A DNA stretch of 64,000 nucleotides from Lindgomyces ingoldianus (taxonomy: Eukaryota > Ascomycota > Dothideomycetes > Pleosporales > Lindgomycetaceae), in assembly GCF_010093535.1 (NCBI RefSeq), contig NW_022985176.1:1000665-1064664 (forward strand). The letters are read 5' to 3'. The stretch's first letter is position 1, and every line of letters begins with the position of its first letter. Below the pieces are notes generated by a model. It saw only the letters and a list, made by a program, of their open reading frames with translations, did not search any database and had not been told where the DNA came from. The translations under genes were made by a program, and so were the position numbers. Shown in pieces: positions 34,999 through 48,458 of the stretch.

Positions 34999-36672
34999 AG
35001 TTTATTAATAGACTAATTAGTGTTAGTTAACCTAGGTTTAATTAAACAAATATACACCTAAAGGGCGTACTAAGAGGTAAGTAGGCAAAGATTTTTTTAT
35101 TATTAACTACTACTCTCTTTCTTTGTATAAAGAAAGAGGGCTTTTAAGTACACATAGCCCCTAACGCACAGGCTAGATAGCTAACGTTTTAGGCAACCTA
35201 ATTTAGCTGTACTTACGTACAGACAATAAGCATTAATTATAACCTAAGTTTTAAAGTATTACTTAGGGTTTACAACTGCTAGGGCTTGTTATATATAAGT
35301 AGTAGTAGTAATAAAGTGCGCAACTTTACATTAAGGCCTATTATAACTTATTATAGGTTAAAAGAAACTAATCTAGCGCCTTAAAACTTTTTTTTAGATA
35401 TTTCTAAAAGTAATTATAGCATTATAAGCTACTTTAAAGTATAGTAAGAACTTTATTTTTATAATATAAGTAATCTAGTTGCGCATAAGGTTTTTAGCTT
35501 AGCGCTTATATACTTTCTTTAAAAGAGTAAAACAACCTATATTAAGTAGCTATAAAAAGTGTAATAAGTAAAAAAGCATGTAATGTACTTTATAGGTAAG
35601 TTACTTATACACCTAAGTTACTTACTTTTACTAAGGCTCTACTATACTACTCTATTTACACTAATACATTTCTAACAACACTACTTAAATATGTTAAAGA
35701 AATATTAGATATAGCTTATACTTTAGGCTTTTAAATAAAACATAACACTTTTTAACTAACACACTACAGCTATCTATAAGGTCTTTTAAAAGATAATAAG
35801 TAACTAACACGCTAGATAACTTTTTTAAGCTAATTATATAGCTAACTTATAAAAGCTAGATAATAATAAAGAGTAGGTAATTATTTAGCACATACTTAAG
35901 CTAGATGCGTAAGGATTTCCTCTCTAGCTAGCAGCTATAGCTAATATTGCTAATTCTTTACACGCTAAGCATAATATAGGCTATATTAGTATAAACTAGC
36001 TTAATATATTTATTAAGTGTTACTTAAAGCTTAAAGTAAAGTTTAAGTGTAAGTATAACTATAAAAAAGCTTTTTATAAAAATCTTATAGTAATTTAAAG
36101 CTAGTTTAACCTTATAAAGAATATTAAAGCTAAGTATAGTATTTAGAATAATAACATGTACAACTTTAATAAAATAAGGTTTATAAAAGGCTAGATATCT
36201 ACTAAAGCAGTTATTATAAGTTTAAAGAGATAAAGACAGCTAAAAGTAGTTTAGCTAGGCAACTAGAAGTAGACAACAGCTATCTAAGGCATTAATGCTA
36301 AAAGGTAGGCTATTTTACTTTTTATTATCTTTTAAGGTAGTAACTACTTTTTAAACTAGTATAAAAAGAAAAATTTACTTTAGAATTAAGTTATTATAGT
36401 CTCTAAGCGCAGCTAGACTACTAATTAGCTTAGTCTAGACTAGTTAAAGCACTTTAATGTGTATATAAAGAAGTGTACTATTAGCAGCTACTATCTACTA
36501 GTTATTAACAGCTATAAAAGCTATAACTTACTTTATTTTTAGTAATACTATAAAAATAATAAAATTATTACTATCTATATACTTTTTTACTTATTACACC
36601 TTTTATAGCTACTTAATATAGGTTATTTTACTTCTTTAAAAAAGGTGTATAAGCGCTAAGCTAAAAACCTTA

Positions 36673-36962
36673 TGTAACGGCGCAGGCAAGACAATGGGTC
36701 CGAATGCGGTATAAATCCACTCAGAGGCATATGGGAGTGCGTGGGGACTTAGAGACCTGGGAATACTAATAACACCTATAGGCCTTGTACGTAGGATATT
36801 AGAAAACTACTGAGCTAGCTACAGGGGCAAGGTGCAACTAAATACATAAGGGAATAGAGGTAACTGCAAAGGACTAGGTTAAGTTATAGTTGGGGCTAAT
36901 ACAGGGACCCTTTAGATAGGATCTAAGCAACCTAAGATAGAATAATTTGTAGAATTATTACA
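36673..36962 (-). repeat. 3' LTR of Gypsy3 copy a
   Basis: 290 bp. The outer left third is intact (CAATGGGTCCGAATGCGG), the inner right end is RIP-changed (AAGATAGAATAATTTGTAG). Confidence 0.93.
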
Positions 36963-37519
36963 CTACCCCCTCTTTTATAGGCTAATAGTCTTTATCTATA
37001 GTGTGTAGAAAATATTTAGGACTAATTTAAAACTAATTTAAATAGGATATAATAAGTATAACTATCTTAACTAAAATTTCCTATTACTAAGAAATAGACT
37101 AAAAACCTAATACTAATATAATGCTTTTATTATAATGTTTTTGTTTAGTAGTAACTAGCAGTGTAGTTGTTATTAATATAGTAAATTTATTATTTATAGT
37201 AATAAGTGTTTACTTACCTTACTTATATAGTTTAGTTAATGTTATTAGTTTTTTCTTTAGCTATTATTTAAATCTTTACTTTATAAGTATTATTATACAC
37301 TTAACATTCTATAGCTTAGTCTGCTAACTAATTATAGTATTAAAGAAATTTACTATGCTGCTCTGCCCCCCTTCTAGAGCCTTTTTAAAGGCGTTTTAAG
37401 TTATCTGCCTTTAGGCTGCCTACGCTCTTGCTTATAGCCTTTAGGTTAAGTTTTCCTATTAGTCCTTTAGATTAAAGAAATGTAAATATTACACCTTATG
37501 TAATAAAAAATGTAACTTT

Positions 37520-38010
37520 GTATAAATATAGTCTAATACTACTAGGGTATAGTTTACTAACGCGCGCGTAGGTCCTCTTATATTGCAAGGAGGAATTTCT
37601 AGTCCTTTAGAGCTATCTTAAGCTATAGGCAGCAGCCTAAAACATAAGAAGTAAAGAAGATAAGAAAGAAGCTTTTAAGGCTGTTTTAGAGTCTGCTTAG
37701 AACCTAGCGCAGGTAGTGTAGGTTATAAAGAGTTAGGAAGCTAGTCTTTCTATAGCTAGTGTCTAGGTAGCCTTATTTTACTAAAACACTAAGCTGCTCT
37801 GTTAGGTTTTAGCCCTAGAGGCTCTAGTGTCTAACCTTTAAGCAGACATTGCAGCGCTTTTAGGCAGCTAAGGATAAGGCAGAGGGGGTTTAAGAGGAGT
37901 CTAGAGAGGAGAGAGAAGGGGAAGAAGGGCAGAGGAGGAGGTAAAGGAGAGTTTAGAGGTGTCTAACAGCTTGCTGTTAGACCTCCTAAGCAACATGTCT
38001 GTAAAGTTGT
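37520..38010. other. Extra region between Gypsy3 integrase and 3' LTR
   Basis: Gypsy3 continues ~1 kb beyond the end of integrase. This part is unusually purine-rich on the plus strand (37860-37960) and keeps fairly long stretches without stops in more than one frame on both strands. The related segment in fragment d is 62500-62994. It may be a former accessory ORF, on either strand, or a structured 3' region. Product unknown. Confidence 0.45.
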
Positions 38011-41000
38011 AATAATATTATATAAAAATATAATCTAACTTTTTACTTTTATACTTTATTATTTACTAAGTAATCTATACTTTCTACTCTAGCTTTAAAA
38101 GCCTTAATCTACTTCTATAAGGCCTTTAAAGGTCCTAGCTAATTTAAATGCTTATTATAAAAAGCTTTTAATTTATAAAGGGAACCTATAAAATTTAAAG
38201 CCTTATACTAGACTAGATTAGAGTTGTGTCTTACTTATCTTACTTAGTACTTAAGCGTTTTTTAGTAGAGCTTACTAGTAAGTATTTCCTTTACTTCCTA
38301 CTTCTTTACTTTATTAATAGTAATGCTAGGGGGTTTTAAAGGTTCTTATTTTAGAAAAGGATCCTAGAGGTCTTTATAAAGCACTTTTAGTGTAAAGACA
38401 TTATATATCTTTAACTTTAAAAGTAGTTCTAGGCAGTATAAGTTACTAACTTACTTAAGTACCTTAAAAGGACTCTTTTATTAATTAAATAGTTTTTAGC
38501 TAGGTCTCTAAATAGCTAGGTTCTTTATGCTTAGGTAGACTATGTTGCTAACCTTCTAGTTAACTAGCTAGTAGTAGTAGTTAACTATAGTTTGCATCTA
38601 ATTCTAGGCCTTCTCTATATAGAACTTAGCTAACGCCTAGGCTGCGTGCATGTAAGTTGCTAATGCTAGGGCATCTTTATAATTTAGCTTGTCTGTGGCT
38701 GTAATAGGTTCTGTAAAATGTTTCTAGTCCTAGCTTTAACATAGTTTAGAGCTGTATAAGACTTAATATAAAAACATTTTAATTATTATATAAGGCAAGG
38801 TTATCTAAGCCTAATTAATTAAAGGTAGTAAGGAACTTTAGTTATTTTAGTAAAAAAAATATAAAAGGCTTTAGTCTTTAATTAATATACTTATTTATAA
38901 TCTTTGTTTAGCTATCTATTTCCTTATAATAAGTAGTAAAAAGCTTAACTTTTATGCTTAAAATTTAACAAAATTTAGACTAGAAACTAGATACAAACTA
39001 AGGTTCTTAATTAAAAATAATAGTTTTAAGTGTGTAGCTAAAATAGTATACCTATTAAATAAATAAAGCAGCTATTCCCTAGGCGTTAATTATTTTATAG
39101 TAGAGGATAGAAATAGCTTGTTTTAATAGGTAATTAATTATAACTATAATTTAATTATATCTAGACTTATCTTTAAAAAACTTCTTAAAGTTAATGCACA
39201 AGTGCTACATTAGTTAAGCAGGAATTAGTAGAGGGTAGATAAAGCCTAGAGTTTAAGTCTGTTTTAGATAAGCCTTACAACAAAAAAGGTAATTCTATAC
39301 ATATTATTTATAAGTAGCTTCTATACCCTTCTAGTAGTACTTTTAGGCTAGTAACTAATAGGTCTTAGTAGCACTTAGGTGTACTAAAGATACTTAGTTA
39401 TAGACTTTTTAAATAAGTTAGGTACACAGCAACAAGTCTGCTAGCACACATAAGTAGTTAGCATAAAGAAGTAGTCTGTTTCCTATCTAATAATAGTAGA
39501 GTAAAAGTTTTTGCTTTTACATAAAAAAGGCTTAATTTTTTTAAAGTAATGTATTAATTAATTTTAAAAAATTTAAAGACATAACTTAGTTTAGTTCTTT
39601 TATAATATTTAGTGTAGCTGCTTAAGTTATTATTTAAGTAATATAGTACTAAGCTAGTTTAGAGTTAATTTAGAGGTGCAGTTAGTGCAGTCCTAGTAAG
39701 ACCTTTAATCTATTATTAGTTTAAGCTGCTCTTAAATTTTTTACATCTTATTTACAATAACTAAAAATGTCTGCCCTAGTGTTGTTCTTACTAGAGGTGT
39801 ACTTAATTTAAAAGTAATACTAAGCTAACTTTTTAGTCTAATAGACCTAACAAGCATTTAGCACTTTTGTTATTATAAAGTACTTTAATAAATAATAATT
39901 AGTATATACTAGGGTGCTTGTTGCTATAGATGTAAGCTTAGCCCTTTATTATTTAAACACAGTATTAATTATAAATAGCTTTTTATTATATATCTTCTAG
40001 TTTAGCTCTAAACTAGATAAGACCTTACTATAGAACAATACAGAGCACTAATTTCTATCTACTTGTTTTTAAGAAAGAACTTCTGCTACTACTCTATTAA
40101 AAGCATTAGTTTTAATTTTAGTTTACAACATAAAGTTAAAATAGTAAAGTGTAGGTATACTTAGTAGCACAAACTTTAGCTTTTTAAAAGCCACATTACA
40201 CTCTAAAGTCTATATAAAAAAGGTAGTAGAGCTTTAAAGCGTAATAATTAGTTTTGCTACATAAAAAAATTTTAAAACAAATTACTAATAGAATCTAGTA
40301 AAGCCTAGGAAGGATTTTACACCTGTTATAGTAGTAGGCGCCTGCTAGTTGCGTAGCACTTTTACTTTCTCTAGGTTAACCTCTAGTCCTTTGTTTAAAA
40401 GTATATAGCTAAGATACTTTATTTAAGTAATATAAAATTTACTTTTTTTAATCTCTACTTATAATCCTGCTTACTAGAGCCTTTCTAAGACTTTCTTAAT
40501 ATAAAAAATGTAAGTTGCCTTGTTTTTAGAGTAAATAAAAATGTTATTAAGATAAGTAATGTAAAAATTGTTTAAATAGTTAATTAATACATTATTTATA
40601 TAGCGCTAGTAAGTTACTAGACTATTACATAATCTAAAAAGTAGAACTTTACACTTATAGGTTTTATATTATGTCTAAAAGGTAGTACACTTTTTAGAGC
40701 TTAGATCTATCCTAATTTTATTAAAGGCTGCGTAAATATTAAACTTAGTAAAAATTGCTGCTTTAGTAGGTCTTAATAAAAGTTTATCTATGCACAGTAT
40801 TAGATACACATTTTTGCAGGTAAAAGCGTTAAGTTTGCAGTAATTAATGTAGATACATAAGTTGCTATTTAGTTTCTATACATAAAGAATAAAAGATGTA
40901 AAAGGGCTTTAACTTTACTTAATAAAGCTATATTTTAGATTATTTATAATATATTTCTTTATTGCCTCTAGCTCTTTAAGGTTCTGTTTGTACAACAGAC

Positions 41001-42402
41001 TGTAACTGTTAGGAAGAGGCTCTATAAGGACAATCTTATAGTTATATAGACAATGTACTAGTAGCTAGTAAGCTGCTGTGTGGCTAAATACATCTTAGTA
41101 CTAATAGTATTTAAAAGGTAATTAAAGGTTTACTAATGCTTTAGTTTTATGTTTAGCGTCTAACTATAAAGCTTACTTATTTTTAATTAACTACTTAATT
41201 TTATAGATAGAAGTTAAAAAAAACTTATTCTTTTTTTTTTTATATTAAAATAAAAAGCATTTGCTAAAATTAGGGTAATAGTAGCTAAATAGACCTTCTT
41301 TAGACCTGTTCTAGACTTTTTAATAGATAGGTAGAAGAATAATTTAAGTGTCTTTAAACTGTAGATAATAAGAGATCTGTATAATTTTAGTAGCCTTAGC
41401 AAACCCTTAATGTAGTAGATTGTTAGGCTGTATAACTACTAAAATTAGTTCTTTTCTTATAGTGTGTTACATTATTTAATATCTAGCTCTACTTCTTTAT
41501 TGCACGCAGGCTAGTTTAATTGCATAAGCAAGGGCAGCAAAGGTTTATAGGTAGGCAGATATTTGCTAGGCTATATAATCTAATTCCTTTTTATATCTAG
41601 ATAGAGATTAAAATAACATAACTATTTAATGCTAATAATGCAATCTTAGAAGCTAAGGTTTATAATAACAAAGAGGCAGTTTTAAATACTTCTTCTATTA
41701 ATTTACATGTGTAGGCAGATATACTAGTAGATAGGGACTTAGATTTAATCTTAAAAGCCTTTAACTATAACTTTAAATAGTAAGCGTTAAATAAGAATAT
41801 AAAAGCATTAGAATAATAACTTAGTAGTTAGTAAGTTAATAAATAAAAAACTATAAGCGCTAGTATTAACTAAAAGATTTAAACAGACTTTAATGCTTTT
41901 TAAATATAAAACAGTAGAGACTTAGAAGTATTTTCCTTTAAATAAGTGTAATAAATTAATGTTTAATAAATTATACTTACTTAAGCTTAAGATAAAAAGT
42001 TTTTCTAGGTGTTACTATTTCCTATCTAAAAGGCATTTAAATTAAAATTATTTATGTTTATAAATTCTTTTTTAAAATTTTACTACTCTAACTTTATTTT
42101 TTATACCCTAGGGATAGAGCAGTTGCTAGCAAAATGTTCTAGTTTTTTATAATTATAACAGTTGCTAGGAGTTGTCTGTCTTTCTAGGGCAGGTGTCTAG
42201 CTAGATTGTCTATAGGTAACTAAGGTGGACTAGGGTACTAACAGAGGTGCAGGTTAGGGTGCACTAGAATAGTATACTGCCTTAGATGTATTACTAGAAA
42301 CTTTCTAAGACTAATCTATACTAGATCTAATAGTAGACTATTAGGTAAAATTAACAGTTTACTTTAAAATAGCAGAAGTATTTCTTCTTTTTATGTTATA
42401 AG

Positions 42403-42603
42403 TGTAAGGCCGGATGTCCCAGAACGGGCCAGTATGGCCTCACCTGACCTGTTTGGAGGTCGTATGACCTGTGCTTCGTATATAAGCATGAATCCTGACA
42501 AGCGAAGCTTGGCAGTGATTTGTCTCTCTTACAATACACTTCTATCTTTCTTTAAAAGCTTGCTCTTAGTGCTATCTGTGCTACTTACTATCCTATCTTT
42601 ACA
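42403..42603 (+). repeat. 5' LTR of Gypsy1a
   Basis: Against the clean solo LTR at 12774, the first ~115 bp carry no RIP change, while the last ~90 bp (inner side) carry about ten C-to-T/G-to-A changes. Confidence 0.93.
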
Positions 42604-42649
42604 TTTAAATTGCTCTACAAGCTAGTATACTACTTAAGGGCAACATTCC

Positions 42650-45600
42650 TACGTAATAGTGTTAAAGTAAAACGCTAGAGGAGAATTAGATGCAACTAGC
42701 GCTTAAAAATTACCTAAGAAGCTAGCTAAGACTACTGCTCCTAGTAATACTTAACTAGGGTTAACACTAACACAGAGAGGAATAAAGCAAGAGATAAGTA
42801 AAGAGAACAATAAAAATTTTTATAAATTAGGCTTATTAAGCTATCTAGAAGGCGTTTAGAGCCTAAAAGGGGTTAGAAGGGCTAGTGCAGGACTAAGCAA
42901 CGCACAGTCTACCCCCGCAAATCAGGCTTTAGCAGAAGCCTGCGCCTAGCTGTAAGAGCAGCAGGAAGCGCAAGAACTAGCTAAGATAATAAAAATCTAT
43001 TATTAATTTAAGGCAGGTAATATAAACACGCTTAACAAGTTGCTAACTAAGGTATTAAACATTATTATACTAAAACTTACTTAAGACTAAGCAAACTTAC
43101 TGCGTCCTAAACTGCTACACTAATACAAAAAGAAAAACAGAGCAGACTACAACTAGTAGTGTAGGGATAATAAGAACTATTATTAAAAGAGTTTATTAAG
43201 CTTTGCTTAAGAATTATAGAAGATCTCTTTTAGCCTATAATATGTTAATAAAACACTATAATTACTATAAAAAACACACTACACTTATTTAAAGCTTATT
43301 AACTTATTATAGTTACTAATATAGCAAGATCTTAAAAACAAGATGCTTAATGCATTAAGTACTCTAGCAGAATAAAAAAGAGTAGCTTATAATGCTATAA
43401 AGAACTATAAATAATAACTTAATTAGTCTCTAACTAAACTTCTAGCCTACCTTAGGCTATTATAGACTAAAGTTAATAAGAAGAGCCTAGATAAAATAAC
43501 AGTAGACTTTAGTAGCATGCTATCTAACAAGATTAAGCATAATCTAATGTATATTCTATAAAGTAAGTAAGAGACGCTAGCTTAGGTAGAAAAGTAGAGC
43601 AACATATTCTACTACTGCCTATAGAAGGGAAAAGGGCTAAAGTTAAAAAAAAAAAGAATATAAAAGTGTTCTACTTTACCTCTAGCTAATAAAGACCTAA
43701 AGAAGCTTAAAAAAAAATAAAAAAAGCCTTTAAGCTAAAAAAAGGCTAAAAAAAAGTAAAAATTTAATAAAACAAAAGTTACTTACTAGAATTATAAGCA
43801 GCTAAGTTATATTTCCCTAGATTATCCTATAAAGAATAAAAACAAAAATAAGTCTAATAAGAATAAGTAAAAAAAAAAAAAGGAAGGCTAAAAAAACTAA
43901 GCTTCTTTCTTCTAGCTTATATTACCTTAGTAAGTAATAAAAAAAAGCTTAGAAACCTTTAAAACTTGTTATACCTAAAGAGGTTAACCTTATTATTAGT
44001 AACAGTAAGCATAAAGTTATTAGAAGACTTTTAGGCTATAGTAAATAGAAGGGCTTAATTAAACATCCTGTCTACTATAATAGCTAAAGAGCAGGATCTT
44101 AAGATTAAGCCCCTACTAGGTGTCTTTCTAAAGGCACCTAATAGATTAGACTTTGCTGTCTACAGTTTTACAGTTATAAACATAAAGATTATAGACTCCT
44201 AAGAAAAAGTCTAGACTTATAAAGTGCTGTTTATAGTAATAGACCTAAAGGGACCCTTAATATATTTAGGTTTACTTTAAATTAATTAGTTTAATCTAAA
44301 GCTAAACTTTTATACAAAACATATGTTATTTAAGGGCGTAAAAGACTATAGTGTGCTAAAGTATGCTAAGGTGGCCTTAGAAGACGCAGCAGAGTTTAAG
44401 TAAACTATGTAGAGTCCTAATACAGATGTCTATGTCTGCAGCGTGCTGTCTAATAACACTAAAGATTCTTTAGGACCTGTAAAGCTTAAGTTAAAACTAG
44501 AGTACAAAAAATATGCAAACATAGTTAAGTCTAATAAGATGTTAGAAGTACTACTGCATAGCCTACAGAATCTAGCTATTAAGCTAAAAGAAAGGACAAA
44601 GCTTCTTTACTAACTACTATATAACTTATTAAAGTATAAGTTACAGCATCTCTGTAAATATATTAATAATTATTTATAAAAAAAGTAAATTTAGAGGTCT
44701 AAGTTTTCTACAGAAGCTCTAATCCTATTTATAAAAAAAAAGGATAAAAAGTTAAAGCTCTATGTAGATTATAAAGGCCTAAACTAGATTATAATAAAAA
44801 ATTATTACCTACTACTACTTATCTTAGAATCTCTTAAAAAACTTAGAAAAGCAAAGTAGTATATAAAGCTAGATATCTATAATGCGTACTATATGTTACA
44901 TATTTGCAAGGGAGATAAGTAGAAGATAGCATTCTAAACTTAATATAGTTATTTTAAGTACTAAGTTGTGCCTTTTAGTCTTACTAATACTTCTGCAGCT
45001 TTCTAGGCTTATATTAACTAGGCCCTAGCAGGGTTAGTTAATGTAATGTGTATTATGTACCTTAATAATATTCTAGTCTATTCTAACACAGAAAAGAAAC
45101 AAGTTGTTTATGTTAAAAAAGTGCTATAAAGATTATATAAAGTAAAGCTTTTTTTAAAACTTAGTAAGTGCAAATTTTACACATAAAAGACTAAGTACCT
45201 AGAGTACATAGTTTACCTAAAAGGAGTTAAAGTTAACCTTTTAAAAATTAAGACAATCTAGAAGTAGCTAATGCTAAAGACTATTTAGGATATTTGCGTT
45301 TTTATAGAGTTTATAAACTACTATAGGTAGTTTATTACTAACTTTTTCTTAATTACCCTACCTCTTACTAAGCTAACCTAGAAGGGCCTAGACGCAGTAA
45401 AGGGTAGTTAAAAGTAAAGGTAGAAAGAAAGTTAGAAGCTTAATATTAGTTCTAAGGGTAAAGTAGCTTTCTAAAAGCTCTAAAACTTATTTCTTAAGGT
45501 TTCTATATTAGCTTATTTTAATGCTAATAGAAAAACTAAAGTAGAGGTTAACACCTTAGGGGGTGTAATCTATAGCATTTTAAGCTAATTAGTCTTAGAT

Positions 45601-47560
45601 AAGACTAAAGGGGCTTAATAAAAGCTAATTAGCTTCTTCTTAAGAAAGATAAGTAAAGCTAAGTATAATTATAATACTTATAATAAAAAGTTGCTTACTA
45701 TTAATAAAAGTTTAGCATATTAGCAACATTACTTTTAAAGTCTACTGTTTAAACTTTTTACAGACTATAACAATTTTTACTAGTTTATAGAAACTAAAAC
45801 TTTAAACTACTAGCAGGTCTAAGCTTATAAAAGAATAACAGAATATAATTTTGTTATCACACACTGTCTAGGGAAGCTAAACCTAGTAGATAGACCCTTA
45901 AGAAGACCTAACTACATTAAAAAGTTATAATAGCCTTCCTAGAAAAAAAATGCAGCGTATATAATAAACATGCACAACCTCTTAAATTAATAAGATTATA
46001 ATAAAGAATTAATAGTTATAGCTATTACATGTTCTTAAAATTCTTTAGGCTTAGCTAGGGACTACTTTAAAAAAGAATAAGAGCTAAAACAGCTAGATCT
46101 TAAAAGAGCTATAAGTAAAGAACTAAAGAAAAACAATAATAAAAACTTTATGTTAGGTATTAAAAAAGACTATAATAAAACAAACTTATTAGACACTAAG
46201 AGTAAAATAGAGAATAAAGAGAACCTTAATAAAAACACTTATCTCTAGAATAGGCTAGAACAACATGCTATAGCTAATATAAAAAAAAAGACCCTAACAA
46301 CAGACTAAAAGAAGGCAAAAGTGTTTTAAGAGTGCTATAATAGCCTATTAGTAGGCCACTTTAGTGTAAAAAAGACGCTTAAAAAGATTATATGTTAATA
46401 TAATTAAAAAGGGCTTAGAAAGGACGTAGAGGCGTACTATAACAACTGCCTAAAGTGTAGATAATTAGTAGCTCCACAACACCGCCTATATAGGCTCCTT
46501 CACCCTTTACTACTGCCTAATAGGCCCTAGTAGGATGTTATAATAGATTTTATAACGCAGCTGCCCCCTTATAAATACTTAGGGTTAGTATATAATGCAA
46601 TCCTTGTAATAGTAGACTGTCTTACTAAGATAGCCTACTACGTGCTAGCTAGAGCTAATTAGGTAGCTTTAGACCTAGCAAAGGTTTAGTTAAGAAAAGT
46701 TATTTACTTTTATAAAGTTCTAAAAAACATTATCTTTAATTAAGGGCTAATAATAAACTTAAAGTACTAAAATAGTTTTTATTACTACTTTAGCATATAA
46801 AAGATTCTCTTGTTAGCCTACTATCCTAAGACTAATAAGCAGACTAAAAAACAAAACTAAACTCTAGAATAGTACTTTAGATGTTACTGTTACCTAGAAC
46901 AAGATAATTAAGTAATGTAGTTACTAATAGCAGAGTTTATATATAATAATAGTGTACATATAACTACAGGAGTTACTTCTTTCTAAGCATACTATAAAGC
47001 AAACCTAAGAGGGCTAGATTAGCCTAGAGAACCCCTAGGTTAGGGGGAATTGCACATAGCAAATAAAGTTGCTGCTAAAGCACTTGCTCTATAGTTAAAA
47101 TGCTACTAGAAAATTATTACTACAAATGTGTATTAAAAGAAGTATGTAGATAAACAACAGAAGCATATATAGCTGCAAGTAGAAAATAAGGTATTAGTCT
47201 CTAATAAACATATAAAATTAATAAGGCTAAAGAAGAAGTTAGACTAAAAGTTTTTAAGACTAGGGAAAGTTGTAGCCTAGATTAGCGTAGAGGCGTATAA
47301 AGTAGACCTACCTAATCTAGAAGAAGTTTATCTAGTGTTCTATGTCTTACTTTTAAAGCTATATACCTAAAAAGGGCGTCTTAAGTTGTAATTAGAACTA
47401 ATTATAGACACTCTACGCGCTATAAAGAATAATATGTACTATATAGAGAAAATACTTAACTAGAGACAAAATCTAGTTAGAGTATAAGAATATTTTATAA
47501 AATAAAAAAGTTATTTATTTAAGAAGAACTTATAGAAACTTAGACTTAATATTAGCTTAA
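42650..47560 (+). pseudogene. Gypsy1a gag-pol remnant with integrase and chromodomain-like tail
   Basis: Plus strand. Gag is about 42,650-43,950. RT is 44,760-45,250 with IMYLNNILVYS, active site at 45058-45069 (YLDD to YLNN). RNase H is about 45,450-45,900. The integrase zinc domain has GHFSVKKTL (His at 46357) and CLKC (46447-46458), its core starts at DVIIDFITQLPPY (about 46,535), and the C-terminal YYIEKILN at 47437-47460 resembles the start of a chromodomain. Many TAG/TAA stops. Confidence 0.85.
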
Positions 47561-48458
47561 ACGCATTAAAAGTGTTTTAAAAAAGCAGAAGAATACATAG
47601 CAAAAAATTAAATTATGCTAGTTTAGGTTAAACTTCTTAGAAGAAAGGAAGTAACTTAATAGATTAAGTATAGCTACTTTTACTTTATTTTTTTCTTACT
47701 TAAGGTTTTTTTAACAAGAGGTGTTTAATAGCGCTATAAGAATAAAAAGACAACATAGCCTATTTAGACCTAAGATTCCTTAGTTAGACTAAGTAAAGCT
47801 ATTCTAGCATAGAATAGCTTGCTAGAGTTAAGAAAAGAGTTATTTTAACCTAGAGAAATCTATTATGTAGAAGAAATAAACATCCTAGCCTAGAATAACC
47901 TATACTAGCAAGAAAAGAGCAGAGTTTAAGTCTAGTAAGACATTCTAGAATTTTTAGAATAAAAGAGCTATAAAGTAAGTAAGCTAGAGGCAGATTAATT
48001 TATTACTACTAAGATAGTTACACTTTAAGTCTAAAAGACATAATGTAACAGTATTTAACTTTATTAAGAAAAGAAAAGAAAAGCTTAAGCTAAAGAACTT
48101 AAAACTACACTATACTATGCATTCTTAACTATTTTTACTATAAGATGCGCTAGATCACACTAGATTGTGCTATTAGGGCCCTAGATTAGACATTAAGGTC
48201 CTCTGTAGGTGAATTTGCAATAGCAGAATAACTATTAGGATGTTTCTTATTATACCTAGTTAGCTACTTTTTTTTAGCTAAGGTTTAATCCTAACTAGCC
48301 TTATTTTTAATATTATTAGCTTTATTATGCTTTTTAGAGACGCAGTAGATTGCATTAGCAGCTTTAGCAGCATTAACATAATAATGTTACTTAGCTTTAG
48401 TAACACAGACACTTTTAACACTATATTTCTTTTATTATGCTAGTTAGCGCTAGAATAG

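Larger units (their letters stand above)
33650..35225 (-). mobile_element. Non-autonomous LTR element N1, partner of the Copia element
   Basis: 205-bp LTRs at 33650-33854 and 35021-35225, TSD ATAAG (33645-33649 and 35226-35230), 1,166 bp internal. No gag or pol. On the minus strand the LTR begins TGTCTGTACG, the internal region begins CTAATTAGT and ends AAAAAGTTACTAG. All three match the 6,180-bp Copia element at 22301-28480. So N1 probably used Copia proteins (inference). The internal region is filled by two repeat arrays. The LTR has a GTACGCCT/AGGCGTAC hairpin near 33680-33700 and a pyrimidine/purine hairpin near 33752-33780. Confidence 0.92.

Noticed and set aside
37990..38010. Segment near a CTAACAGC...GCTGTTAG palindrome as a transcription terminator
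   Set aside because: It is a short inverted repeat in a eukaryotic retroelement; a bacterial-type terminator reading has no basis here.
41214..41402. 62-codon minus-strand ORF in Gypsy3
   Set aside because: A stop-free patch of RIP-degraded gag-pol without an independent start or conservation; included in the pseudogene.
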